Origin: Liolophura sinensis
Taxonomy: Eukaryota; Mollusca; Polyplacophora; Chitonida; Chitonidae
Reading direction: 5' to 3'
DNA: 64,000 nucleotides
Assembly: GCF_032854445.1 (NCBI RefSeq)
Contig: NC_088303.1
Coordinates: 9,865,501-9,929,500 of the forward strand
The translations under genes were made by a program, and so were the position numbers. Positions 26,776 to 38,100 of the stretch are shown here, piece after piece. Numbering within the stretch: position 1 is the first letter of the stretch; the number at the start of each line of letters is the position of its first letter. The notes beneath the pieces are model-generated. The model was not told the DNA's origin, ran no database searches, and saw only the letters and a program-made list of their open reading frames with translations.

Positions 26776-28259
26776 CGATTCTCTGTCAGGACGCCACTGG
26801 ACAACCAGCCAAGGCGATAAAAATATCTTGTACTGGAAGACTAGTATTAAATTTTGCCTGCATGCATTTCTCAACTGGCAAGGGCCTATTTACCCTGTTA
26901 CCAGTTTAATTCCTTACAAATGGAATTGTCGCACATGACGTTGAGATAAGGTGAAAGCGGTGAAACGTCTCTGTGTATTCACGATGACGGATATCGCCTC
27001 AGAATAATCTTGTTATAAACGTGTGTATAAAGAATTTTTAGTATATATACTTCACCTGTTCAAACTAAGAGCGTTAGGCAATCCTGTAATATCTTTTAAA
27101 AAAACAAGGAAATACGCTTCTTCCATCGTGCAGGATGATAGTTATATTGTACTGAGTGTGGAAAAGCTTCTGGTATAAAACTTGCAATTTTGCACATAAA
27201 CAACACGACATTTTCAGCCAGTACGTGGAAGGTGCATCGATTAACACTTAAAAGAAGCAGTTCTGGACTACATGTAAATCTAACACATTCCCAGCAATGC
27301 ACGGTGCACGATGACATTCAGCTTGTATATATATCCTTGACCTTGCACAAGATATAGGGCTTTGATCTGGTCTGAGCCAGTATGTGTTAGAACATACACC
27401 AAATGAAAAATAATTCTGTACATTTCAGACTGTATCTAGGGATTGCACAAATTACAAGTGGAACAACCAATCTGATCATGTATTATTTTTTTTTTATTTG
27501 ATATGAACATAAAATCTGGCCACGTTAAGATGACTTCATTTCCTAAATGAAACATCCCACGCCTTGACGCCTTATATTCTAGTCTTAACCATTCCCGTTG
27601 AGGACATCTCAAGGCGATTCCCAATGCCATTAAATTCAGATCTCGATGACTTGGCGCCACAGGATTTGATTTTAATGAAGTTGGCTTATTACTGAAAATA
27701 AATATCGGCGACAGGATTTCTGCAGGTGGGGGCATGTTTATTGCAGTCTTCACATGGTATGAGATAGGCTACTGTTAGTCTACTCATGCCACGGGGCAGT
27801 GCGGTACGGCAGATCGATGGTGAGGCGCGACATTCATGGGGATGTGATTATATGCTGATGGTCGTGCTGTGTACAGAAATACGGTTGCCCTCCACGGTCA
27901 TCAAACATCCATAATTCATTGACAAATACGCCATAGTTACACAAAAGTTATGATAAATAAAATAACTATATAAGGCACTTCGAGAGAACTGTATAAAGAT
28001 TCCTGGATCCGGAAGACAAAGTACTGTGCTTGTGCCACGGCGAAGTTTAATTAAAATATGCGCATAAATCCTTTACATCAATGGTAAAGAATCGTTTAAG
28101 TACCCTGTATCTGGATCACGACCAAAATGTACTAATGTGTTGGTGCTTGCTCAAACACAAAGCATTGCTCAAAACTGCATTACTTAATCTGTGCATTACT
28201 TTCCCCTAATTAGTTGTTCACATTCACCTAACACTAGTGAAAAATTACTCGACAGGGAT

Positions 28260-28590
28260 CCAGATGAAGACCAGAATACCATGTGTGAAGACCAAAATAT
28301 CATTGGTGAAGACCAAAATACCATGGGCCTAGGCCAAAATATCATGGGTCTAGGCCAAAATATCATGGGTGAAGACCAAAATATCATGGGTGAAGACCAA
28401 AATATCATGGGTGAAGACCAATATCATGGGCCAAGGCCAAAATATCAAGGGACTATGCCAAACTATCATGAGTGAAGACCAAAATATCATGGGTGAAGAC
28501 CAATATCATGGGCCTAGGCCAAAATATCATGGGTGAAGACCAAAATATCATGGGTCTAGGCCAAAATATCATGGGCCTAGGCCAAAGTGT
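28260..28590. repeat. 21-bp minisatellite with two alternating unit types
   Basis: About 15 copies of 'gaccaaaatatcatgggtga' plus one base, alternating irregularly with 'ggccaaaatatcatgggtct'. The period is 21 bp, so frames stay in register and encode a seven-residue repeat (GEDQNIM / GLGQNIM) on the plus strand. No flanking protein-coding evidence was seen. Confidence 0.9.
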
Positions 28591-28947
28591 ACACATAGTT
28601 TTACGGAAATCTGTGAATAACTTTTACAGACACCTTGATCTGAATCATAACCGAAATACAATGGATTGGGTGCTTTTGCCAAAGCATTGTAAAGTTGATG
28701 AACTAACAATGGTGAATACAACTAACAATGGTGAAAATGGATCACAACCGAAATACAATGGACAGATGTTCGGTGCAAAGCCAAGTTGTGAACAAAATAT
28801 TATCCACATCCATTCATACCCTTCTCCGTAAAGTTGCTGACATACAGACAGGCAGAAAAACATGCAAATGAACACAGATAAAGAATTTAAGCCTTGACGG
28901 AAGTCACTACACTGTTCATTAATTCTACGATTTCATATTTAACATCC

Positions 28948-29009
28948 CACCTTAATGCTGTGAAAAAGTGAAATATTTTCAAAACACCAATCAAATAAAT
29001 AAATAAACC
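28948..29009 (+). mobile_element. SINE-A tail fragment
   Basis: Short 3' fragment: 'aatgctgtgaaaaagtgaaa' followed by the family tail 'aaaacaccaatcaaataaat'. Confidence 0.6.
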
Positions 29010-29129
29010 AAATACCTGAAATATATATTGCAGCATTTAAAATAATAAACTGAAAATGGTTTAGCATCATTTGCCTTACGTTGATTGTTTTAGCTTTTGT
29101 TAAATGCTGTCATCTTTGGCTTGAAGGCT

Positions 29130-29375
29130 CGCACTGACTCAGAGGAGGGTATGCTCGCTGAGACAACTTGGCCCTTCACCAGTGATAGCCCGTGTTCAAA
29201 TCCATGCATCTCGATATCGCGTGTGCTTCGACTGAAGATTTGTCAGGTACTTGCCTGGTGGTAGATTCCGGAACCTTTTCCGGTTTCCTGCATACTTAGA
29301 GGTTGCCGCCACCATAAAAATGCTCGAGGGCTGTGCGTTAAACACCAGGTAAATAAATAAATATATACACAAATA
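29130..29375 (+). mobile_element. SINE-like element, variant family with the same tail style
   Basis: Contains a box-B-like stretch ('gtgttcaaatccatgc'), a core with 'ggttgccgccaccataaaaa', and a tail 'gttaaacaccaggtaaataa'. It is related to SINE-A only in layout and tail, so probably a separate family. Confidence 0.55.
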
Positions 29376-29409
29376 AATAAATAAGCTTGTACCATGTGGC
29401 TGAATTAAT

Positions 29410-29865
29410 CTCAGGAGACGGTCGAGGTTTGGCGCTCGGTGTACCCAGATCCGAGGAGACGGCCGAGGTTTAGCGCTCAGTTTACCCAGATCCCAGGACA
29501 GGGCCGAGGTTTTAGCGGTCGGTTTACCCAGATCCCAGGAGACGGCCGAGATTTGGTGCTTGGTTTATCAAGATCCCAGAAGACGGCCGAGGTTTGGCAC
29601 TCGGTTTACCCAGATCCCAGGAGACGGCCGAGGTTTGGCACTTGGTTTACCCAGATCCCAGGAGACGTTCAAGGCTTGGCGCTTGATTTAACCAGATCCC
29701 AGGAGATGGCCGAGGTTTGGCGCTTGGTTTACCCTGATCCCAGGAGACAGAGGTTTGGCGCTTGGTTTACCCAGATCCCAGGAGACAGCCGAGGTTTGGC
29801 GCTTGATTTACCCAGATCCCAGGAGATGGCCGAGGTTTGGCATGTGGTTTACCCAGATCCTCTGG
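29410..29865. repeat. 41-bp minisatellite, about 11 copies
   Basis: The unit is close to 'acccagatcccaggagacgg' followed by 'ccgaggtttggcgcttggttt'. With a 41-bp period the frame shifts in each copy, yet a 179-codon frame stays open across it because no frame of the unit has a stop. It is GC-richer than its surroundings. No homology to a protein family is visible. Confidence 0.9.
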
Positions 29866-30757
29866 CTCGCCCCGACCAGCAGGTATCTCATGCTGTTTTC
29901 GGGGCGGTCAGTGGTTTACATGTACACTGGGCACTCAGGTTTCAGTCAACAATAAACCTGCCGCCGCCATTTGAGTGACAAAAATCCTAAACACGGACAT
30001 AAACACCACCCAAAGACACGGTTCCATCGTCATGCGAGAAATTTTCCTTCTTCATAGCTCTTGGACTTAGTTCCAAGAACATTTAACCGACATTTAAGCG
30101 GTAAAACAAACCACTTTTTTTTTTTTAAATTCATGCACAGCGACACTGCACGAGTGCTTCTGTGATACCACTATCGGCAATTTCACCAGATTTTGTAATT
30201 GATCTCGAATGCATATGAGGATTCTGTGATTACCAACAGACTCAGTTGAAATTCTACCCAACATTGCGCACATTGTCGTTGCCCTGTGCTAGTGTTTTTT
30301 GTGAGGGTCCACACTCATGCTCTACTGTCCACCGTGGAATGAAAAGACGGTCGCATGAACTTTTCGCTTGCTGATTAAGGTCAATGTTCGGTATTGCTGA
30401 TCATTTCTTAAAATCCCAAAACGTTACTGGTACATGATATCTCAACAGAGTATGATGACAGAAACTTTAACTGAACTCCTCAAACCAGGGACTAAAATCA
30501 TTGGTATTTTAAATCTGGAGATGCCGCATTTACAATGATGATATGGTTTTATTACCCTTTTTAAAGTCTGTGCATCGGCCAATGGTTTTCCTAATATCCA
30601 GCAGTACACAGGCACAATGCATTAACTTCGCAGGCGGATGATCAGTTTGATGGTTGTGGTCAACCCTGGATTACCAAACAGACGCCAACAACCAATTTGG
30701 AATCAAAAGAAACCACAAAAACCAAAAGCCTGGAAGTTGAAGCAAGAATAACGTGCT

Positions 30758-31657
30758 GTGCTCTGGATTACAAAACAGATACCAATCACCAATGGAGCCT
30801 ATGGGCATCAGTTTTATGTTTGTACTGAACTCTGGACTACCAAACAGGCACCAATCACCAATGGAGCCTACGGGCATCAGCTTGATGGTTGTACTGAACT
30901 CTGGACTACCAAACAGGCACCAATAGCCAATGGAGCCTACGGGCATCAGCTTGATGGTTGTACTGAACTCGGGATTACCAAACAGGCACCAATAGCCAAT
31001 GGAGCCTACGGGCATCAGCTTGATGGTTGTACTGAACTCTGGACTACCAAACAGGCACCAATAGCCAATGGAGCCTACGGGCATCAGCTTGATGGTTGTA
31101 CTGAACTCTGGACTACCAAACAGGCACCAATAGCCAATGGAGCCTACGGGCATCAGCTTGATGGTTGTACTGAACTCTGGACTACCAAACAGGCACCAAT
31201 AGCCAATGGAGCCTACGGGCATCAGTTTTATGTTTGTACTGAACTCTGGACTACCAAACAGGCACCAATAGCCAATGGAGCCTACGGGCATCAGCTTGAT
31301 GGTTGTACTGAACTCTGGACTACCAAACAGGCACCAATAGCCAACGAAGCCTACGGGCATCAGCTTGATGGTTGTACTGAACTCTGGACTACCAAACAGG
31401 CACCAATCACCAATGGAGCCTATGGGCATCAGTTTTATGTTTGTACTGAACTCTGGACTACCAAACAGGCACCAATCACCAATGGAGCCTACGGGCATCA
31501 GCTTGATGGTTGTACTGAACTCTGGACTACCAATCAGGCACCAATAGTCAATGGAGCCTACGGGCATCAGCTTGATGGTTGTACTGAACTCTGGACTACC
31601 AAACAGGCACCAATAGCCAATGGAGCCTACGGGCATCAGCTTGATGGTTGTGACTAA
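30758..31657. repeat. 69-bp tandem array, 13 copies, open on both strands
   Basis: Thirteen copies of a 69-bp unit containing 'caaacaggcaccaatagcca' and 'tggagcctacgggcatcag', with two sub-variants ('cttgatggttg' or 'ttttatgtttg'). The period is a multiple of three. The plus strand reads 299 codons (GAYGHQLDGC repeated) and the minus strand 334 codons (FSTTIKLMPVGSIGYWCLFG repeated). Diverged relatives extend to about 30620 and 31830. It ends close to the SPCS1 3' end. I treat it as a minisatellite, not a gene. Confidence 0.9.
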
Positions 31658-31948
31658 CTCGGCATTACCAAGCAAACATAAATAACCAACGCGATTTACA
31701 GACAGGCATAAGTTTGATGGTTTGTGCTTAACTCTGGATTACCTAGCAGACACCAATAACCAATGCAATCTACAAGCATCAGTTTGATGGTTGTGTCTAA
31801 CATTGGATTACCAAGCGGGATCAACATTCACCAAAATTTTGGTACTTCTGCCTGACAAAAGTTACATGTACCATAATTAAAACTCTAAAACAAGCAAAAT
31901 AGTAAATTCTGACAAATGAGTACTGATTTATGATCCCAGTCACTTGCA

Positions 31949-31954
31949 TTTTAT
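31949..31954 (-). promoter_or_regulatory. Probable SPCS1 polyadenylation signal (AATAAA)
   Basis: Minus-strand AATAAA lies about 94 bp past the SPCS1 stop codon, a plausible place for the end of the transcript. Confidence 0.5.
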
Positions 31955-32047
31955 TAAGGTTACATGTACATGTTTTATAATAATAATCACAAAGAAATGA
32001 TGATGGCAAAAGTGCCCAATCTATATGACATCTATTCCACAAAAGTT

Positions 32048-32173
32048 TCATTTTCTCCTCTTAGTTTTCTGTTGTATGCTGGGCGCAGTTTGTGGCTCTG
32101 ATTCTGGTTCACGTTGTACTTTTAACCAGGGCAAAGGTTTGGTCCTGTACATTGGCCACGGAGGTAAAGTCAG
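32048..32173 (-). CDS. SPCS1: SPCS1 exon 4 (terminal)
   Basis: 126 nt including the TGA stop, residues 53-93, with the acceptor catcacctctag. It starts LTLPPWPMYRTKPLPWLKV, clearly the SPC12 C-terminal signature, and ends in a polar, lysine/arginine-rich tail. Confidence 0.95.
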   Translation of the reverse strand: MTLPPWPMYRTKPLPWLKVQREPESEPQTAPSIQQKTKRRK

Positions 32174-33958
32174 CTAGAGGTGATGGAAAAGAGAAAGGCA
32201 CATTATTCCACACAAACCTATTTCAATACAAAATTTCAGCTTTAACAATGACCCACTTTGAACATTTTACCTTTGAGACTTTGCTGCAATTTTATTGGGA
32301 TGGCACTCTTTAATAATTAACTTGGACTCCCTTTGCAAAATGAGCAAAAATTTCATCCGTCAATGCTTGTATTGTTCTGATATCCTTTATTTTGATTGGT
32401 TTAAATACAGAATTTGAAGTTTAATACACTTTGATGGCAAATGATCTCACAAAAAAGTGAATGTGTTGTAGCAAGTGAATACCTGGTGGCAAAGTGAATG
32501 TTTTGTAGCAGACTAAATGCTTTGTCACAAACAAAAGTAAGTTATCAGTTAATGTGTAGGCACGTCTCACACAATTTGACAGTTATGGCTCCTGAAACTT
32601 TGCACAGCTCTCTGCTGGACGATGTTCCTCTGTGTGATTTTCTACTAACACATGCAAAATTGACAGTGTGATCATAAGACAATCTGATACTTTTAACAGC
32701 TTTGAGGTCAACGTATTTGGTAATCCTCATTCTGGTACAATGAGGTAGCCATCTTCAGGAATGTACAACAGAAAGAAATGTTATATATGCAGTTGTTATT
32801 TTTTTTTATTTTCTCTATCTTTACACATAAATGAACAAAAAGTAATACTTAAATTTCCTCACCACACATGACAAGGCAAACCCAGCTAACATCATGTACA
32901 TGGTCTGTGAAAATTGTTGGCAGACGTATCCCCAGATGAACCCCACAACCTGGAAAAAATATTTACTTGTGGTTTCAAATGAGGTTTAAGGCCACTCAGT
33001 GAGCAGGTGCCCTCACATTTACTTGTTCATTTCATTTGAGGTTTACATCGTACTCAAGAATGTTTCGCATGTGTAAAGGCATGCAGATTTATGGGTGTGC
33101 AGAAACAGGCCCTAACGACTTTAAATTTTGAAGCAAAGTTATTGTTTTTCAATGATCATTTTCTGATTGTTGTTTTGACAGCACTGAAGATCGATCATTT
33201 TTAATATGAAAAACTATAAAACTTACAGCAAACAAAACGATGATGACTTGGAATGTTTTCTCTGCTTTTCTCTGTCCTTCAAAGTCCTGTGAGAGCATAA
33301 AAAAGGGAATCTTAACATTAATTATGCAAAGTCACAGACTCTTTGCCATGTACAGTACTGTCAGATGCTAGACAAATATCCCATGCCCTTTTAAAATTAT
33401 GCTATTTTAAAATCCTGACATTTATCGTAACACTGGGCCCATCACAGCCTCTCAAAAAAAACTCCAAATTGATGACACCGATCTCAATGAACTCCACGCT
33501 GATGCCACCCAACCTTACCTGAACTAAAATTCTTGGTTATGTTTTTCTGGGTTGAGATAAGAAGATTAAGTTGCGCTTGCAGAAGGCAATGGAAATGTAA
33601 GTTTTCTGGAGGATTTCAAACCCAAAAGTAGGTAACTTTGGTGCTGTTGAAGTTCTAGCAGTAAATGTGACTGTGAAAGAACTGAGTTGATTAGTTTCAT
33701 TGAAAAGGATAGTAAATTAAGAGGGTGATATTCGAGATTCAACCAGAAAACTACACAGAAATAAACACAAAGAGTTACACTGCCATGAATGAGAAGGAGA
33801 CGGGAGTGTGAAATCCATGCCATGTTTTTTGACAGGCGGCAATGGGCTCAGTGTTACGATGAATGTCACAATTTTAAAATGGCACACCAAATGGGCTAGT
33901 GATTATGTATACTGTACTAACACAGCCCTGTCTTGTTCCATCAGCTTACCTTGAACAT
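32048..33958 (-). CDS. SPCS1: SPCS1, signal peptidase complex subunit 1 (4 exons, complete)
   Basis: The joined exons encode 93 residues. SPCS1 (SPC12) is a small, non-catalytic membrane subunit of the endoplasmic reticulum signal peptidase complex, which removes signal peptides from secretory and membrane proteins. Two hydrophobic segments are seen: about residues 16-33 (VIIVLFAVVGFIWGYVC) and about 40-54 (MYMMLAGFALSCVL). The family hallmark LTLPPWPMYR follows, and the tail is basic and lysine-rich (QKTKRRK). The start MFKDFEGQ lines up with the MDYKGQ start region of the animal proteins. Length matches the roughly 100-residue family. All junctions fall between codons and use GT-AG. The gene is divergent from XRN1, and the pair probably shares a promoter interval. 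Identification is from remembered family features, not a search. Confidence 0.93.
32174..32862 (-). other. SPCS1 intron 3
   Basis: No recognised element. Several short AT-rich tracts and no convincing alternative exon. Confidence 0.6.
32863..32949 (-). CDS. SPCS1: SPCS1 exon 3
   Basis: 87 nt, residues 24-52, with the acceptor attttttccag and the donor gtgagg. It contains VVGFIWGYVCQQF and MLAGFALSC, the most family-specific part. Confidence 0.95.
33018..33080 (-). mobile_element. SINE-A fragment in SPCS1 intron 2
   Basis: Minus-orientation remnant: 'gaggtttacatcgtactcaa' plus 'gaatgtttcgcatgtgtaa' matches the end of the SINE-A core and tail with decay. Confidence 0.45.
33227..33286 (-). CDS. 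SPCS1: SPCS1 exon 2
   Basis: 60 nt, residues 4-23 (DFEGQRKAEKTFQVIIVLFA), with the acceptor ctctcacag and the donor gtaagt. It holds the N-terminal cytosolic segment and the start of membrane segment 1. Confidence 0.93.
33950..33958 (-). CDS. SPCS1: SPCS1 exon 1 coding part
   Basis: Only three codons (ATG TTC AAG) precede the consensus donor gtaagc. The 5' untranslated region continues to higher coordinates. An A lies at -3 of the ATG. Confidence 0.8.
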
Positions 33959-35052
33959 CTCCGTATTTCCTTTGCTGGCCTCAATACACTATTGCTGTCT
34001 GCTAAATAATGTGTCTGTGAGTACTCATAGTAGTCTCAGCTATCAATTCCAGGTAGGTATCCCCAGGTGATCACTACTAAATCCACACAAGCACGAAAAT
34101 GGTGGATACTGGATAAATTCCAATATGCTCCTAACAGCCCTTCGAAGGGAGATAACTACTGAGTCTGCTTTCAATTAGCATATTTTGCACATCTTGTTTA
34201 ACATTTTCTTAAATTGCTAGAGAAATATTTTTAGAAATCAATACTGATTATTATTTCCTTCTATGTCATTACCGGTGATTGATCTTGAAAAGTTAGCCCA
34301 TGTGTGTCAAATGATCAAACTCGTCTAGTAGCGGTAGTGATAATTGTACGATTCTCCTCACTGAGAAGTTGGAGTTGAAATTTATCTAGTCTCAGCCATA
34401 CAGGGCTACTCCAAAGACCTGTAGCATTAATTCTAGCTGATTTATTTTTCATAAGATCAACTTTCGTAGAAAAATTGTGAAGGTCTATATCTATATGTGT
34501 GACTTCCATGTAGCAAATATCTTTGACAATTTATCACTAAGTTTCTGTGCCATCAATTATGCCAGAATAACGTCTGAAAGTGCTAACGGTCCACTGTGTC
34601 TAGTTAAAACGTAAGAAAAGAAACAAACATATGCATGATTAGTGCACATTTCAACGTCGTGTTGTTGTTGTAACACTGACGTGTCCTTCCTACACCACAC
34701 TTGATGTTTCCAAGCGTACCCTACCTGCATCCAAGATGCACCGACCAAGCAGGTAACAGTTTTACATATATACAAACCATATGTGTTGGTATCCGGCGAA
34801 TGGATTCTGGAATTAGGGGAATAATGTATTCCATCTTGTCAAATCTTCCCCACCACCCTTGGAATCAGAAACACGAGTAGAATGATAGGGGGCGCTCCTG
34901 GCATATACACAATCGCCTGCTTCCGGTTTATTTTTGAAAAAGAAAATGATACCCGGGTGAAGTTCTAGTGAGGCTATTTCACCACAGACTGTCATTTCCA
35001 GCAGCTGCTTACCATTGGAAATCTGGACAGGCTTTTCTGAACTTTCAGAAAA
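33959..35052. promoter_or_regulatory. Head-to-head intergenic interval, likely bidirectional promoter
   Basis: Start codons of SPCS1 (minus) and XRN1 (plus) are 1,094 bp apart with nothing else recognisable between. Both transcription starts and both 5' untranslated regions must lie here unless non-coding exons are further away. No clear TATA box was picked out. The XRN1 start context agaaaaATGG has A at -3 and G at +4. Confidence 0.65.
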
Positions 35053-35127
35053 ATGGGAGTCCCAAAATTTTACCGCTGGATCAGCGAGCGATATCCCTGT
35101 CTGAGTGAAGTTGTTAAAGAATTTCAG
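35053..35127 (+). CDS. XRN1: XRN1 exon 1
   Basis: 75 nt, residues 1-25. The invariant XRN start [15 protein letters not shown] fixes the ATG. It ends TTTCAG before the donor gtgctt, and the phase is 0. Confidence 0.95.
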
Positions 35128-38100
35128 GTGCTTCATAAAGACAGCTACAACAACAGCAAATGCTGTTTATGTTGTTTCCTAATAACGTCTATGTCCTCAT
35201 TTACCTATAAGTCGTGCTGTAGCCAAAGATTTGATAGCTAGGATATTTGACCTCAGGGATTATTCGTGCTAGATTGGCCCTAGGCTTTGTACAGCGAAGC
35301 GTAATGAATTAGATGTTGTACTAGCCCTGAAAGACTCCAACTCCTTTCCTTATATTGGCCTAGCATTGTTGGTGCCTCGACACTAACAATACTAATTTCG
35401 TACTCAATGAAGGTCCAGGCCGATTCTCTTTGTTATCGAAGAAGTCTCGTAGACGATCAAATAAAAGACGCCAGCCTAAATATTTGCTTTCTGCACTCAC
35501 CGCACTGCCACCACATGCCCTACTAGCTTTAGAATAGATTTATTATAGCCATGAAAGCTTCCATGGTACATGCTTCTCGGCGGTGACCGCCATGTTGAGC
35601 AGCTACATGTAGACCTATGTGCATGTCCTGCTCCATAGTGGAGCAGTATGAAGATGGTCGCCACGGCCGAGGAGCAGTGGAAACCTTCATGGCTTCAGGG
35701 CTTCATTGCTATAATAAATCTATTCTAAAGCGAGTAGGGGCATATGGTGGCGATGCCATGGATGCAGAAAGCAGGTCTTCAGATTGGTGTTTTTGCATGA
35801 GACTTCTTCGATAACAAAGAGAATTTACCTGGACCTGTGTTGAGTTTATACTGTTAGCGTCAAGACTCCAATGATGTTAGGCCAATATAAGAAAAGGAGT
35901 TGGAATCTTTCAGGGCTAACGTTATATGCTAACAATACGTCTAAAGTAGGTCCTTTCCCAAAATGCTGGGTGATTTCACATCCACATTTAGAACCTCCGT
36001 AGTGTTTGTAACTGACATTGTCTTAATCAGCAGTCCTTGGCAGAGGGTATCACACTTTTATTGGTAGCATTTCTAGTGCATGACCCAGCAAGATTTTAGA
36101 ACAGGTATCCATGTTCACCATCTTTAACCTATGAGCGCATGACTGGGATGCAGAGAGGTCTATTCTCCACGATAGGGTTTTTTGGTTTCTCCTGTGCCGT
36201 CTAAAGTGCTATCCCTTTGTCTGGGATCGGTGAGTGAGAGAATGCCAGGTGGAAAGTGTTAGGGAGATAGGAAAATAGGAAAATACCCAGTGTTTAGGAA
36301 AGTGACCTTTGTTAAACATATCACTAGCATACAACGTCTAATTCATTGGGCTATGTACAGCCATAATCTTACAGAAATTCTTCAAACCAATGTTAGAGAA
36401 TGCTTCATTTAAAACTATGATGCACTTGCCCCTTCTGTTCTCCATGGCCACAAGTTTTAGACAAGTGGCCATAAATATATGCTAGTTGGAAATATGTAAC
36501 GAGATATCAAGACTAAATGTATATATATGCATCGATAAAGTATCTCAAATAAAGTTAGTTGCAGAGTGGGGTGACTCTCATTGAGCAGCGAGAGTAAAAT
36601 AGTCTTAAAAAGCCAAAGCCAGATTTTGTACTTTAAAGTAAACAGTATCCCACATGTTGAGACAATCAAAAGTGCTGCCATATTATCAATTTTAGCCAGC
36701 CAAGCGTGTTATGAAAACAGACCAGTACATCTCTAAGGACACTTTTCTCATATTGGCTACTAACATTTTGTAGTTAAAAAAAAAATACAAGTATATACTC
36801 TCCAATCATGCTGATGGTCTCGGGTCTGCCATCCCAGTAAGTGAAATATTGTTAAGTACAGCACAAAACAACAATCACATAAATAATGTCATGTTAATTT
36901 CTTTGCACCCATCGTGTTTCAGATACCAGAGTTTGATTCATTGTATCTGGATATGAACGGGATTGTTCACGTGTGTTCACACCCTGAAGATGACAATCCA
37001 CATTTCCGTATCACTGAGGAGAAAATTTTTACAGATGTTTCACATTACATTGAGGTATGACAGGGATGTTATGTTTGCTTGACATGGTTTTTTCACATGC
37101 ATATGAATATTGGCCATATGACAAACAATGAATTATGACAGTGCACCTCTATCATTTTTTTTTCTGAATCGTTGATCTTCTTTCTTGATTATCTGCACCA
37201 ATAAAGGAAATGAAGCTTAAGTTCACAGAGTATTATTTCCTTGGTTTGTTTTTTTGTTTTGTTAATCAGCAAGTTGAATTAAAATATCAATTTTTTCTTA
37301 TTTATTTATTTTTTATTTGTTAGAGAACAGCCTATTGGCTGAAGACTACCATGGAAATATGGCATAGGAGTTTCGGTCAAAGTAGGCAGCTATCTGTTCA
37401 GTTGTTGATGTAACATGGTGCTGGTAGGCTGGTAGCGGCCTTATTATGAACCACCTGGTATGAACTATTAAAGTTTCCCTTTGTTATTTAAGAAATGAAC
37501 ACAACATAAATTGTTAACAGAGAATTTGATTTCGCAGATTTGCATGGAGATCAGTAATGTCAGGTACTGTGGAATTTAGATCCTTTTGCCTGATCTCCAT
37601 ATGTGGTCTTTTCTGCAGTTCCTTTTCAGGATGATTAAACCACGCAGATGTTTTTTCATGGCAATTGATGGCGTAGCTCCACGGGCAAAGATGAACCAGC
37701 AGAGAGGCAGAAGATTCAGGTAGCATTTTCAGTTACTAAGATATCCCTTTATACAGCTCATCCAGTTCCAAGAGAAAGTACATTAAATTTCTGAAGTCTT
37801 TGTACAGTTTTACATGTGAGTGGAGAAATTCCTGAGGTGATGTTGAATGATGCACATATGTTGCAAGATATGGCAGTTTTGCTGAAGTGGTTTGTAACTT
37901 CCTGACATGCTGAACATCAGGTGGAAAAGGAATGACAGATAGCTTTTTTTTTTTTTTAACAATCCACGTTGGTGTGCAAAATAGGCAATCTCCCTTAAAT
38001 TCAGGAATGCAGTTCTGATCTATATGATTTGTAACATGGAACACTTCTTTGAAAATGGCCTTTGAATTAGGATATCTGTTTAAACTATTCCTTAAAGCTA

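Noticed and set aside
27436-27753. 105-codon minus-strand frame as a gene
   Set aside because: Some segments look protein-like, but no family, start context or splice partner was recognised. The frame length is not exceptional for 64 kb.
29439-29978. 179-codon frame as a gene
   Set aside because: It follows the 41-bp minisatellite, whose period changes frame each copy. No non-repetitive coding part was found.
30671-31675. 334-codon minus-strand frame as a repeat protein gene
   Set aside because: It is the 69-bp array read on its open strand. The opposite strand is equally open, and there is no start context, splice structure or known homologue.
34813-35136. 107-codon minus-strand frame overlapping XRN1 exon 1
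   Set aside because: It is antisense to the XRN1 start region and has no recognisable protein features.
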